Assembly (NCBI GenBank): GCA_013399875.1 | Contig: VXAZ01000420.1 | Coordinates: 186,001-250,000, forward strand | DNA from: Gymnorhina tibicen | Lineage: Eukaryota > Chordata > Aves > Passeriformes > Artamidae | Reading direction: 5' to 3' | DNA: 64,000 nucleotides | Shown here: positions 37,377 through 52,300 of the stretch, in pieces | Numbering within the stretch: position 1 is the stretch's first letter | Layout of the letters: the number at the start of each line of letters is the position of its first letter | Position numbers and translations under genes: made by a program | Notes under the pieces: model-generated | Told to the model about the DNA's origin: nothing | Databases searched by the model: none | Seen by the model: the letters and a program-made list of their open reading frames with translations, nothing else

Positions 37377-40300
37377 CTAGATGGAAAGGAAACACTGTCA
37401 GACATACTGCCAAAAATTTTAAAAGAATATTTACAATTACATGGTGACAACTTATATAGCATTGCACTTACTAATGTACATTTTAGGGGTCATATTGTAC
37501 TATCTCTATAGAAGTAAATGAGGAAATACTGGAAAAAAATGCCCTTCAAATTCTAATATGGTAACTCTTGACAAATGGTAAGGTTTACTTTAAGGTCTAT
37601 ACCCCTCTCCAAATAAGAGAAACAGAAAAAAAATTCATGACAGGAAATGGAGCTCATGAGCACTATAATGCATCACAAATTTTCAAAGGTATAGTTATGC
37701 TTACACCAACTCTTTAACAACTAAGGACAACTAGTAAAGCATTTCATTTGTTAATCTCCTTCTACACTTTAATAATTGTACTGTCTGTGCAAAAAAGTGC
37801 AACAAAACATCATTTAAAGACAGCTATAAAGCCTCACTTTCCTAATATTCTGATTATCTATTTCCAGGAAATGGCATAAGTTTAGAATATGAATCAACTG
37901 CATCAGATGAATAAACTTGTATAATGGATGTTAATCACCACATTTTCCATGTAGCTAAGCAGGTTTTCTATAAGACTTACTACACACTCACCTGGTAAAC
38001 AGCAGAGTCCTTATTGAGAAAACTAGACAAGGCAAAGACTCCTGCCAGATCCTGATGAAACCTATATGCCAAATGCATTGCCATTCCACCTCCCATTGAA
38101 AAGCCTCCTAGCGTGCAACAAAAGAAACAAAGATTGGATTTTGCTGTAAGTCTTTGTAAACCAGTGTTCAATTTATTATCTTCAGACTTGTTTCTTTTAT
38201 ACATAATACAATAAAAAATGTATCTTAAAGGTTACAATGATCTTAGAATCACAGAATCATTTAGGTTGGAAAAGACCTCTAAGACCATCAAGCCCAACCT
38301 ATGACCCAGTACCACCTTGTCAGGTAGACCATGACACCACATTCAGTTGTTTCTTGAACACCTCCAGGGACAGTGACTCCACCACCTCCCCGGGAAACCC
38401 ATTCCAATGTTTAACAACCTTTCTGTGAAGAAATTCATTCTGATGTCCAACCTAAACCTCGTGTAGCATAGCTTGAGGTTTAAATCAAAGCATGATGCAG
38501 TTAAGACACCTGGAAAGCTAAAGTAGTGCTGAAGATTCATTACTGAGAGAGGAGAAAAAGGAACGGCCAAAATGTCATTACTTCAGAAGCCATTTGTGTA
38601 TGGTCCCTACCAGGTAGCTGAGTACTGTGGCCATACATACTCTGACATTAATGAACTAAAACTCTATGAGCAGGTAATTCTCACTGCTTTTGGTATTCAA
38701 GTTATTTCTCCTCTAGGCTAGCAGCACTCACACATGAAAGATCTCCACCATACATAATCAGTGAGCATTCACACTAAACTAGCATTGAGGATATTTTTGA
38801 TGTTACACCTTGGGATATATTATAAATAGGGAACAAATGCAATGTATTCCCCCTGAGCTCTAAAAGGATCTCTGAATTAATGGCCTTCTGTGATCCATAT
38901 GTCTCTTCAACTGCACTAACTCCTTACATAAGATAATTCCTCAGGGATGATTTTTATATGACAAATGCTTATTCATTAGGAAAGAAATCCAGACTACCAC
39001 ATTACTTCACAGGAACACAGTACACAGGCCATTATATTGACTGTATCCAGATAACCACTAGAGTGAAGTTTCCTTTATTTGCTTATGTGAAACCTGATCA
39101 TTTATTTCATTTCCTTTTGATCATTCTGAAGAATGCTGTCATCCCAAACCCCAAAAGAAGCACTTGTACGCTGAGAGACCATTTTGCATTTGCTTACAAA
39201 TAAATACAGACAATGCTTTGACAACATATAAAATGAAGTCCATTTTAAGCACTTCAGATTACAGGAAGAAAAGCTGCATTGAAAAGTCATTACTAGTTTG
39301 TAAATGATTTAATCTTAAAATTTTGTACCCAGTTAGTCACAATCTGGCACACTGTCTGCAATTACTCACCAGCAGTCTTTGACAATGCAGTCACCTTCTG
39401 TTTAGAAGAATATTAGGTAATGGTTCTTTTATGTGGCTCGTACTACTACAAGAAAATGCAATACAAAGGACTAGCTCTTTGAATTTGATTTGCATGGGAA
39501 TACCCGAAGTTTATCACCTGATACCACAACAATCTCCAAGCAAATGCCATATGGTAAATGCTTCAAAAACAACAATTTGAATAAGCATTTATAGCTGCAG
39601 ACTATTTTTTTTCAATTACAAGAAGCATTTCAGTACAAGTGTATGTTTGACATAACACATAAAAGACATTCTAAGTCAAGAACTTCTACATTAATTCAAA
39701 TTTTAGATGAAGGAAAAATAAGAGGCAGATACAGATATTACACAAAACAAAGGTATGAAATGACAGAACGTAAACAAAGCACAAAAGTACATGTATACAG
39801 ATGATCTCAGCATGAAGAATACATACATTGTACAGCATCACTAAGCAGATTGTGTCAGGAGTGTCAGACAAAATCAAAAAGACACAGCAACATTTCATCC
39901 TTAGATGGGGAGAACACTGCAAGCTCTTCACCAATCTACTTCTCTACTTGAGACCAATCTACTTCCAAGACACACAGACTGTGCACAGAAGTTCAGAGTT
40001 TGCCAGCAGGTTTTAAATAAAAAAGTATGTTCACTTTCAGTTTTCCCCTCATACCTATTTTAATGAGAATTGTGATTAATGCTTCAAAACAGTTAAACAG
40101 GGTTAGCTCTACAATGCTGAGGATGCCAGTTCAGGAAAGTACCTAACTCTTTTTGTTAACTTCCCTGACTCATAAAGGAGGTTTATGTGTAGGCTAAAAA
40201 GGGAACACATACAAAACAGACTCAATTATGTAAAACACTTTCAGTTGCAGAGAAAATTCACTCAAGAATGCATTTATGACCTCAAATCTGCTTCAGTGTA

Positions 40301-43300
40301 GTGCTGATTTTTAGGTAATACCCCTCTGCAATAAGAAGAAAGCTGCTTGCAACTCACTCTGCTAGTTGAGAAAGATCTGCTGAAATCACACAATCGTCAC
40401 ACTTACAAATTAAAGAATTTGAATCAGAAGGAAACTCCCATGCAATACTTTACTGAAACAAAAACATTCTTTTCTGGAGTATAATCTGTAACTATTTAAG
40501 GTAATCTCAGCCACAGGATGATGTAACACAGTGTGTGAACAAAAACTGAATTTCTCATAGGGAATTTATTCCTGATTGAATAAAACAGAAACCCTCATCA
40601 CAGCTGCCATTTTTCAGTGACAAAACATTCCTTTTAGAGATTGTAAATGGCCTTAGTAGCCTTTTAAACAAACCTCCAGCTCACTTTTGCTAAAGATCTT
40701 GCTTTGTATTAATTTGCTTCGTATTTGTATTTGTCTGAGATGATAATCTGGTCCATGATGACACTTGAACATTACAGGGGTTCAGGAAACCAAGTATTTA
40801 CCTACTGTCAAAACTTCAGCTTTGTTTCTTTGTATTTCGTCTAACAATGGCTGCGTTTGCATCTCAGAAAAGACTATTATCCAGTCTCTCCTGTTCTGTA
40901 TACATAAGAGAATGCTAAAATCTGCCTTCTCCCCCACGCTTCACTTTAGTGGCTGCAGTGAGCTATTGCTGAATTCAGAAAGTTCTTTAGGTGCCCAATC
41001 TTTTTTACAGAAAAAACAGCTCTCTAACACACACAGGTTTGACACTGCCAAATGCATCCTGAGTCATACAGATCTGACTGTAAAATGCCTTAGTCCATTT
41101 GTTATAGTGATTATGGAATTAGGAAACAACAAACATCACTTTTTCACTCTTTTCAGTAAAACTTTAACATGTGCTCAAAGCTGTTTGCCACACTAGAAAT
41201 CACAGCCATGGGGGAAAAAAAATAGTTATGAATCATACTAGTGCACAAATTTTGAAGAAAAAAAGGAACAGGAGAAGCTAAACCCCAGACTTTGATGAGA
41301 TTAGGATTTGGACTTGGGTGTAGGGGTGTAGTTTGGGGTGTTTATTTCAAGCAATATTTCTTCACTAGTCTCTCTGTAGTAGGTGTTCTTCATCTTTCCT
41401 GTATTTCTTCAAATTTGTCAGTACAGCTTTGGTAACAAAGTGGCAAGAAATGAATCCTACAGCACAGTGCCTGTGCCAGCACAGCACAAGACCAACACTC
41501 TTCTGTTGTATAAGGCTACACCAGCACAGTTAGAAACTGTCTTGGCCTGTTCTGTTATTATCACAATATATTACATATTCTTGTCTCCTTTTCGTTCCAT
41601 TCTCACAGCATTTTTCATTTGCAATTTCTCCATTTTTAGTATTTAAACTTAGACTTGTTTTCATCAGTTTGTTATCAGGTATTTCTCCCTAAAGCTACAT
41701 TTCAGCTTACTTTCCTGTCTCTCTAGGGACTTTGTGATTTACCTTCTATTAATGGTAACAGCACAACTTTGTTCTACACATCATCTACAAAGAAGCTGAC
41801 TTTCTGTTTGACCTTCCCTTTTCATCAATGAATGGAAGTATTATATACATTTAACAGTGTTCACAAATGAATATCAGCAAAGAATACAAATGCCAGTGGA
41901 ACAGCAAATTCCCTTCTCCACAGAACTCCCTGAACATTGCTTCTGTGTCAAGTGCTCAAACGTGTACTTCGTCTCAAGTGAATTTCCTCACAGCAGTGAT
42001 TTTCTCCTTTTACTCTCTTCATGAAACTTCACCAAATAAAAACCTTGCACACCAGCAGAACTGCAATGAATGGTTTCCACCTTTGATAGCCTTGTTATTC
42101 TGTTTGTTACTTAGTCTTTACAAGACCAACAAACTTGAGAGTCTTTACATGAACAAAGGCAACTTCCCTTGAATGGCTCAGCCACTCGCTCTTATTGAGA
42201 ACATGAATCAATTTGCTCCCCAACCTTCTCACCAGTCAAAACACATTTTGAAATGCATATTTAAGTGGTACGAGTTTTACCACTTTCTTGTAAAAACAAG
42301 CGTACAATTGTTTCTAACATATCAACTTGCAGTAAAACCAGAACCAGTTACACTTTTATTTTCAACTATTATGGGTAATAGAGGGGAACCCAACATGTGT
42401 ACCTAAGGAGTCATAATTTTTAGCACTGGAAGGAAAATAAAATGCATGAAAAGTCTCAAATCAATTTTTATTAAGATGTTACTCTGCCAGTCTATGGCTT
42501 ACTTCACATAACTAGTGTGTTTTCTTGGTTGTTTCTAGAGAGGATGACAGCACTGCCCTGCTGCAACACTCACATGTAATTTTTACAGTCAGCGTAACTG
42601 CACAGCATGGGAAAAAGGAACAGAACAACCTATCCCTTACGCTCACAGTATTTGTGGTTCTAAACTGAATCACAGAAAGCAAAGTAGAAAATAGCTCTCT
42701 AAAGCAAATAGTGAAGCACAGAAACAGGTTGTTCTGCAGAGCTGTGAACCTTCTGTTAGCAGAGGTCTTTTAGAAGAAGCCAGAAAAGCAATGGTAAGGA
42801 TTTGCCTAGAGCTGAACCTGCACTGACACTGGAATGGAATGACAATGGAACAGCAAATGTTGTGAAGTCTCACTCTTCTATGATGCTGGTGGGACAAATG
42901 TGAAGAAAGTACAGGTTAATTTGTACCCTGTGGCATGTCTACACAACTCTCAAACATTCTAAAAGCTCATCCATCCATTTAATTTTGCACTGAATTCAGG
43001 CATTTATTAAAGATGAGTAAGAACATGTTTTCAACAGAGTTCCTAGTAAGGCTGAAAAGATCAGAACTCAATTCACTTTATAATTATTTTCTTACCAAAG
43101 TCATTATCTTATATATGATGACAATATAATGATTGAATTATTTTTGAGTTTACTGCTGTGAGTCTTACTAACTCCTAATCTTCATTATCATTTGCTAAGT
43201 CTGTCATTCACCATAACGAGAATGTGCCACCTTTCAGAGTCTTTAGATACATTAATATTGACACCATCAAATGCTGGGAAACAAAGTAACAAGTAATGGA

Positions 43301-46300
43301 TCCTACTCTTGGTTAAAATTAGTTGTGCTGCCTACTGAAAGAGTTATGAAGGAAATAGAATGATTCATTTGTTAATGTCTCTTTTTACTTCCTGATGTGT
43401 GAACTAGAGTAGCAGAGATCCAAAAGGAAAACACATGGTCAGTTCAGATACAAAAAAAACCCACAAACCAAGAGGAGCAAACATTTACCCCGAAGTATAA
43501 ATGCAATGCAAATTTACACTGATGCACTGAAAATTAATTAAATGTTCCAGGTATTTTGGGGAAGATGGACTAACAGTACTGCTTTGAGCCCAGCATCTCA
43601 GGCAAAATTTGGATAAACCACAAAGCCAGCTAGTGGGAGGTACAGAAAGAGAAATCTCATGTGAATTGCAGTGAAAAACAGCAAAATAAATCTATGAATT
43701 TACTCCATGAGAACAAGGCAGTAAGTACCTCTGAACAGAAGACAATGTCCTCCTAATAAAGACAGAAGATACAAGATAGGATGAGTGACAGCAAAAGGCT
43801 TAGAAGCCAAAAACATAAATGCCAAGATTGTAGGTGAAACGGTTTGCTTAACACTTTAACGATTTATTGTTGGATGTTTTTATCTTCACATATTTACAGA
43901 ATCCTCTCTCCGGGATGTCAAAGCCAAGATATTTCCCCCCCCCCATCCCATTCTCACACACACTGAGAGAGAAGGAAATGCTAATATTTACAAGAAGCAC
44001 AGAGCTTTCATGTTACTTCCACCATGGTTCAGTAGCTATGTAAGAAGTCTAGCAATAAACAAAAAGTGGCTGTGTGTCTCGTGTTATTGTTACAGTACAA
44101 GGGGTCAGGAATCATGCATGTGTTTTTTGGCATATAGTCAAATCTACAGGACTGTTATGGAAAGTTTATTTTCACTGGCTGCTTACACAAGTGACTACAG
44201 GTGGCAGAGACCAACACGCTTGGATCAGCACTTCTGAGCTACACAAAAAGTGACCTGTGAAAGTAGGAAAGTAGTGCTAAATGAAGAACAAAAAAAGAAC
44301 AAAAGAGACGGCCTTTCACCGATGTGTAGTTGACTACAGTGAGCTCTATCAAAATGCTCAGAAAACTAGAGGGCCATTTCTTTCAAGAGCTTCTGACATA
44401 TTCTCGAATAAGATTGTTGAAATCTTCAACAATTTTCATGTAAGTGGAGTTTTTTTACAGTGCACTACCACTGTGCACTGTATCACTGTAACTGTGGAAG
44501 CAGTTAAAAAAACCCAAAACAACAGAACAACCAACACAAGAAAACAAAAAACAAAACCAGTGCCACCTGAAAAACCAACTTAGCTTTAAATAGGAAAAGA
44601 AATTATTGTCCCACATTTTAAACTGTGGCTTGTTTGGCCTATTTAGCAATGAATTCAGGCATTTATAAAGAAGAAATACATCCTGTTTTTTAAGAAAGGA
44701 TACTATCAAAGCTCCAAGTGTCAAAATTTGACTAAATTTATAACACTCTTTTATCTCCAAAGTCAATAAAACCTACTTACAGGACTATTTGCAAGGAGTG
44801 CTTTAGCCAGGAAGACCAGTAAGAGTAATTCAACAAGAATGTCTGGCTAAAAACTAAGTACCATTATCAAATTCTGGGGATGATATAATTATTTTTTGAA
44901 TAATTATGTACTGCTGTTAGTCTCCCTTCCTTCCTCCTCCAAGGTCAGGGGAAATAAAGCTTAGTCAGAAGCCTACTTCCTTCAAAAGACTTGTGTTAAA
45001 AGGAAAGCAACCCATGAAATTGTCAGGAGATAGGAATGGGTAGATGAGCCATGTCACAAAATTAATATGGATGTTTTAAAAATAAGACTTCATTTACATC
45101 CAGTAAACTAAGTAATTTAATTCTTTTGCAGTAGATTCATAGAGCAGCTGTTAAAAGCAAAGCTGCATCAGCACTTTTCTTAAAAAAGAAGAGAGGAGTG
45201 CCACTGTACAACCTGGACTCCATCCTCAGCTTTAGAGTTCTGCTTTACAAGCAGCCACTTGTGGATTTCGGAGCTATCGAAGCAAACAACGCAGGCTATA
45301 ATTTCTTTCAGAGAAAATGCTCTTACTGTCCCACCATCCTGAGCCTGGTGGAAAGACTGAATGGCTCAAGAAGGGGAATCATCCCCCAGACCACCAGGTG
45401 TTGGCCTTCTCATTTTCCATGTTTGAGAGCCCACTGCTGCTTCCTGTCTCTTCCCACTCGCTCACCTTTGCACAGCGCTCCCTCAGATCTTGCCTTCTTA
45501 TCCCACACCTCTGAGCTGTCAGCAGCTGCCCACCTTCCTGCTTGCCTAACGCCTCGCTCGCCCTCATCCAACAATATCTGACACTCACCCTCAGCCTGTA
45601 ATTACTACTCCTCTATCCCATATAAAACCATAACCTTCAATCTTGTTACGCTCCTCATAGTCATTTTGTTTTCTTTCCAGTCATTAAAACTCCCACTTAC
45701 TACAAAATGGTCACTCAACCCAGCTCTCCTTAACCCTTTAAGGAGCACTTCATTCCCTGTAAGTACCTTCATGCAACTGCTCTGCTCTTTGGTTTCTGGA
45801 ACCTTCCCGAAAAGGCCCCCACTGTTCTTCACAGATTCCCAAGTTCTCCAGTTGCTTCTCTCAACTATTTTGTCTCTATTTTCCATAATAAGATATGTAC
45901 CAGTATTCCCATTATGGATCTCCAACATGACTCAACAGCAGTGAATGCACTATGAATTCATAGCAAAATTTTACCATGGTTTCCCCTGCTATAAATGTCT
46001 TATTTTTCCCTTTACCTCACAAAGGCTGCCTCCTCCAACTCCATGGTACCAGCAGTCACAAATCCACTGACTGCTTCCCACCTGTTACCTTAAGCTCCAT
46101 CTTCTTGTACCAGATGGATACTCCTGACTTTTCCAAAGAGAAATCTAAAAAGATCTGACAGGACTTAGTTATCTGACATTCTAAGCAAGTAACCATACCT
46201 TCCATTCTCTCCTGTACACCAATCTACTAAACTCAGAAAAATTTCAGGCCACACATTTCTACTCTTCCAGTGAACATTACAGTTTGATGCAGACATACGG

Positions 46301-49300
46301 ACTTGGCCTCATATTTTCTTTTGATCAAAAAATCACAGAACAGTTTGGGTTGGAAGAAACTAAATGATCTAGTCTAAAGATCATTTGGTTCCAACTCCTG
46401 CCATGGGCAGGAAGTCCTTCCAGTAGACCAGGTTCCTCAGGGCCCCATCCAACCTGGCCTTAAACACTTCCAGGGATAGACATCCCCAGCTTCTCTGGAC
46501 AATCTGTTCCAGTGTCTCACCACCCTCAAAGTAAAGAATTTCTTTCTAATATCTAATCTAAAGCTACACTCTTTCAGTCTAAAGCCATTCCACCTTGTCC
46601 TATCATTACATGGCCTTGTAAAAAGTCCTTCCCCAGCTTTCTTGTAGGCCCCTTTAGGTATTGGAAGGTGCTGTAAGATCTCCCCAGAACCTTCTCTTCT
46701 CCAGGCTGAATACTATAAAGCTTCAGAGTGCATTTACAGAAGTCCTAAGAAACAATGCCAGAGGACTGGCAATTATTTGCACAAAGTCCTATCTAAGACA
46801 ATTATTGTCACCTTTATGCATAGAGACCTTACAGGATCTCTAAGCTTCATTCTTCACTGCATCACGCACTGGTTAATCATCAAAACCAGTGCAGAAAAGG
46901 CACAAAGTTCTTGCGGAAGAACACTTAATCTTGTACAGGCACAAGTGACACAATTTTCCACTACCAAGTTTCTTATGCATCCACATGAGTCCCCTTCTGT
47001 ACTTTGCACTAAGTAACTCCGGGCTGCATTATTTTGCTTCTTGCATAAACCTTGGACTGAACCATGAGGATGTATGATTGTAGTCTCTGTCAGGTGGGGA
47101 AACAGAGCTCTCAAGAGTGACAAAACAAGTACAGTTATTTCTGATTTATATGTGAGGAATGCAAACACACAGAGACGGGGACTTCCAAAGAATCTACGGG
47201 ATGAAACACTCAGTGCATGCCAACTTCCTTACTCTGCTTATGACTTGGAAAACAACCTTCATACTTCGCAGTCTGACTACTTCTAATTTTGAAGGCTACA
47301 GAGGAAAGCAAAAAAGCCTAGTAGCACACTGGATTTGCACATAGAACATCTCCCAGCTCCCTCAACAGCAAAGCACCTGCACTTCTCCAGTTGCTTCCAA
47401 GTCAGCAGGTATAACACAGGAAAGACAGATCAAAGAGACTGTGTTGACAGCCATCCAAAACAATGCACTCTGCAGCCAGGGCAATGAGCCAGAAAGGAAA
47501 AGCAAGCACAGGCCTTCACAGAGCAACATGGGGCTGGACCAAGAAAACACACCAGGTACTGAATGGTAGTGGCTTGACCACGCAAGATTTTGATGTTATG
47601 ACTCAGGTGGACATAAATTTATAAGATCCCACATTAAGAGTTTTTTCCCCAACCTGAAATAGTTTGTGGTCTAGAGATGGGACAGGGAGCCAAGGACTTG
47701 TGAATTCTCATTCCCTCTCTGCCATAGGCTATTTCATCACCCTCAACTCCTGCGCCTCAATATCCCACTATCTATTTCACCGAAGTACTGTGAAAGTCAC
47801 TGGAAATTTGTGGAAAGAGAAATAAAGATAGACACATATAAACTATTACAGCTAATACTTCATTTGTTATCAAGTGTTAACCTTTAGTGCTATGTAACAT
47901 GCACATTTTTCCTGCATGAATTAATTTAACCCAATATGATTAGAGCAGTAAGGAAAAGTTCATGATTATTTATATGCTACATCTCCATTCTCCAAAATGC
48001 ACGTCATTTTTGGAAAGTGTACTTTTCCATCCTTGAAAAGGGCTTAAAGGAAATAGTAAAATTATGTACTTCTCGAAGTAAATCACTGCCCACTCTATTT
48101 TAAATAATGATTACAAATGACTGTTGACAATAAAAACAGTTTTACATTTTGAGGATACTGCTTACAGTTAGCCACATTCTCCACCTGATATGGGTGGGTT
48201 TAAATAAGGATTCAATATTGTTGAGGACCGGCTGCTGAAAAGGCTGTTCAGCAGTTTCAAGCCATGCTCATGAGCCTTCAGGACAGAGTAAACTCAAAGG
48301 AGATGATCTCTTAACCATTAAAAAAACATTAGAATAAACACAATGTAAATAAATCTCTTACCTATGAGTATCCTATTCTTGGCAATGCCATTCTTAACCT
48401 CATCGTTGATCAGCTCTGTAAGGCCCTGGCACATGGAATCAATGCTTTCAATGTGTTCAGGAACATCATTACAGATCTTATACCTGTCAAACCACACATT
48501 GGAAAAGGCTCCTTTCATAGGTGTATATGGCCTGGAGTGGTGGGAGGAAAGAAAACAAATGATTAACCAAGCATAAGATCAAAAGCCTTGAGCATCTGTA
48601 ATAAATAAAAAAAAATCCAGTATATCTCCAGCAAAAGAGAGAATAAACCTCTTTGAGGTCTAACTCCTTTTACATCCAGTCACACTGCATCTCCTTGCAT
48701 TCAAGTCATGGTCCTTCAAGAATGAAGCCAACAGTTGGAAGCGACGCAAAATGCAAGTTTTAGCCAGTTCAATGTTAAGGTTGGTTAGGTCAGCTAAACA
48801 TTTTAAATCTTAAGCCTGTCAAAAGGTTCTTAATCCTAAACAAAGTTAAGGTTGAAATCCACACTGGAATATGACAAACTGAAGTAACTTCTAAACCAGA
48901 CAGCTTTGCAGGGGCTAACTTTATGGAATTCAGTTATCTAATTCTTAACAAAATTGACGGGGGATGGGTATTATGAACCTCTAGGTATTAAAAAAGCCTG
49001 ACAATTTTTTTTTTTTTGGTCAAATAAATACAGCCATCCTCATCTTAATGGGGCAGGTATCTCATAAAAATAACTGAAAGAAATGCCATGTGCTTATTGG
49101 ACTGGTGCACAAAGAGACATGACATTACCCACCATAATACTGTGTTGTCAGAGTATTATTTTAAGAGCTTCAACAGGCTGCCCAAACCTTAGATAATCAA
49201 GAAACCTTCAATTCAAAGAAGCCTTTTCTTTGTTTTTAAATAAAGATGATTAATAGAGCCCTGAAATCCCAAGAAAGGTGATCTAATTGCCTTGCAATGG

Positions 49301-52300
49301 CTCTACAATATATTACAAAACATACTGCTATGAGATTGATCATCTCAAACAAAGCCCCTTGGAACTCTTATTTGCTGTGTTCAACCAGGGCAAATTCTTC
49401 ATTTTTACTTAAGCGTAGATCAGATTACAATCATCGTCCACAAAAAGACAGCTTTTGATACATTTCTGGATGGGAACACACTGAAAATGCTAAAGTTGAC
49501 TTCTGTGCTGTCTCTGGAATTTTTTCAATACTAGGATTAAACAAAACCACAACTAACCTAAAACGAGAAAGCCACTAATTCAGTTATTCTTAATGAAGGA
49601 ACAAATTCTGCCTTTATTAACACCAGAGAGTGTAAGCAGCTATTTCTAAACCAGTACTGCCACTAGGACGAGTGTTCAAGATAATACTATTTGCACTATT
49701 CAGTCATAAAAGTAAAAAATGCAAGAACATCGGTTTTCTTCTGCCTGTTGTCATGAACATGAAAAAAAAGTCCATGATTTAAAACTTGGTAAGAAAAATA
49801 TACTGAAAGAGGCGACAAACAGCAACAGATAGGTACAAACAGACACACTACAGGTTCACCTTTTTCAGCAGAGTTTCAGGGTACCTCAAATGTACTGTTA
49901 TTGAAAGTGCCATACAATATGTGGTCAGGTGCCTTAAGTAACTCCTCATTTCCTTAATTCAAAACAAACTTATTATTTCCAAATTACAAATTATTTCCTT
50001 AATACAAACTGTAGACTGAAGCACCAGAATTTTAAAAATAGAGGGTTTTTTTTTTAAGGAAGCCTTTAAAAAGTTAACTCCTAAACGGAAAGAAATTCAG
50101 TGGAAATATCTTGTATACCCAGCAATCTAAAGCTACGTTTTAAAAACATTATTAAAACGCACTTGCCTTTTTTATTGTCTTCTCTTTAGAATCCTGTCTC
50201 CAAGATTCTTCCCAAATGAATCAATCAACACCTAAGACATAAGCTTACAAGTATCTAATTCACAGAAGTCAATTTCTAAGAAGAGACATTCCAGTCAAAT
50301 CTATCAAGAGCAGAATCAATGGAGTTTCTCAAAGTCACCTGGACAATGTGATGTACAACAGACTAAACGCCTGGGCAAATAGCACTTAATCCATGATTTT
50401 CGCTTCTCTCAAACACTTTTACATCAATCCTGGTTAAAATGCTTAGCAGCCAGAGTGCTTCATTTTCTAGTAAAGTCAGAGTACCTAATATTTGTGTAAG
50501 AAAAGATGTGAAAGGTTTTAGTATTATTACAGCAGGTTCCATTATATGGAACAAAGATATATATATATTACAGCAATTTACTTTTACATTACATAAAAAC
50601 TAAAAAAAATATTCAAAAATTAGTTTCCCCACAACTAAACGACAAGATCATGCCATTTATAAACAGGTCAAAATTCATCATGAGATTATAATACTTGATC
50701 AGATGTTGAAACTCAGGATTTCTACTTGCTGTCTTTGCAAATTCTTCAGTAAGACAGATGAAAGACCAATGTCTCTTAAGCCCACAGGAAAAGACCCCCA
50801 AGCAAACAGACAAGTGGCCTTCAGCTGCCTCAAAAACATCCTTGCAAGCACTCTTGATTTCTCAGAAATGCATTAAAAATAACCTTTACATAAAGCTGAG
50901 AAGTAAGATTCTTTTAATGGTTCACCGAACTGGCACATCTGTTTTAGTCATTCACCTTTTTCCTTAAATAATCCCTTTATTAGCTGGCATACTACAACTC
51001 AGACATTACCACGGTAAACAAATATGTTTGGCATGGAACCATCTGTACAGGTCCAAGAATACAGCACCAAATTTTTTCATACAATTAAACCACAAAAAAA
51101 AAAATCCCTATGTTACAGTGACATGAGAAGTTGGACTGAAATATGCAAAAGCAAAAAAAAATACAGAGTGGAGTGGAAACTCCATCCAACAAGATCAACA
51201 TGGTCAGTTAAGGACAATGTCAGACCAAATAATCAGCTTTAAGTTTGGATTTTTTTTTTGCTTTGTTAAGTTTAATCAAAACTCGTGCCATTAGTCCATC
51301 TGTGCCTCACTTTCCTTCTTGTCTTTCAAAAATGATACTAGAAATAAAGCTCTGTGTCTCTAATTCTGAGTGCTGTTGAAACTGGGAATGAAAATATATA
51401 GTACCCCAAGTTGTGTGGCATTTTTTCTTACTGAGTTTTAAAGAGTGTGTGTGCTTACGTTTTGCTTGTTCTGGAGCACATAAAAGATTCAAATCCATGT
51501 AAGAAAAACAAGAATCAAGAACCCTCTCTCTGGGTATATGCAGCTTCCAGACTTGTGTCCATTTTTAAGAGACAGCTGAAAGAAAGTTCAATTTGTATGA
51601 ATCTCTCTCTTAACATTTAAAAGTTAGAACAGACGGCAAAGGAGACACGGCTAATATCAAACATCATTTAAGAAACTGCAGGCACTAGGAGGATTAGAAT
51701 CTTTAAAATGCTTCCCAACATCCCCAGAACACTCCAAATCATGTTTTCTGATTATTTTATAGCTCCTATTTGTAAGGGCGTCATTGTAGATCAATATACC
51801 TCTTGCATGAGAGTGCAGTCTCAAGAAGATGCTACACAATACTTTCAGTGTCTTAAAAGGAAAATATATCCTGTAATGTCTTTGTAAATACTCACCAACA
51901 TTTTAATCTCAAATAGAAGTAATTTTCACTGGTGATTTCACTGCGAAGTTTCAAAGCAATACACATCATTACAGATTTTACAAACTCAAGATAGATTAGC
52001 TTCTGCTAACCTGAGTTCTGTAGTAATGAAGAAAACATGATGGAAGTAGGTAGCAGCAACACCATCTATTTCCACTTTTCTGAAGCATGAATATATCCTC
52101 TAGACCTTCTTAATCATGTTTAGAATTGTGCCAGCTAGTCTGAAATTATCTTAACAGAAGTGGAGAGCAGCCAGATGATGCTACACAAGGTTCAAATTCA
52201 GATCTCAAACCATGGCAAATTCCATCTCCAAAATGATGCTATTAGCATAGTGATTCACATAAAACTACAGGTGGTTTTGTTCATTACCCAATAAATCACT

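Larger units (their letters stand above)
38108..48361 (-). other. LYPLAL1 intron 3 (10,254 bp)
   Basis: It holds sense CR1 tails at 46327-46710 and 38244-38485, a C10 run near 43935, an A-rich tract at 44504-44566 and a stop-poor, pyrimidine-rich block at about 45200-46160. No further coding exon is recognised. Confidence 0.85.

Noticed and set aside
40765..41196. Plus-strand open frame of 143 codons in LYPLAL1 intron 3
   Set aside because: Antisense to the gene, no recognisable family and A/T-rich intron composition.
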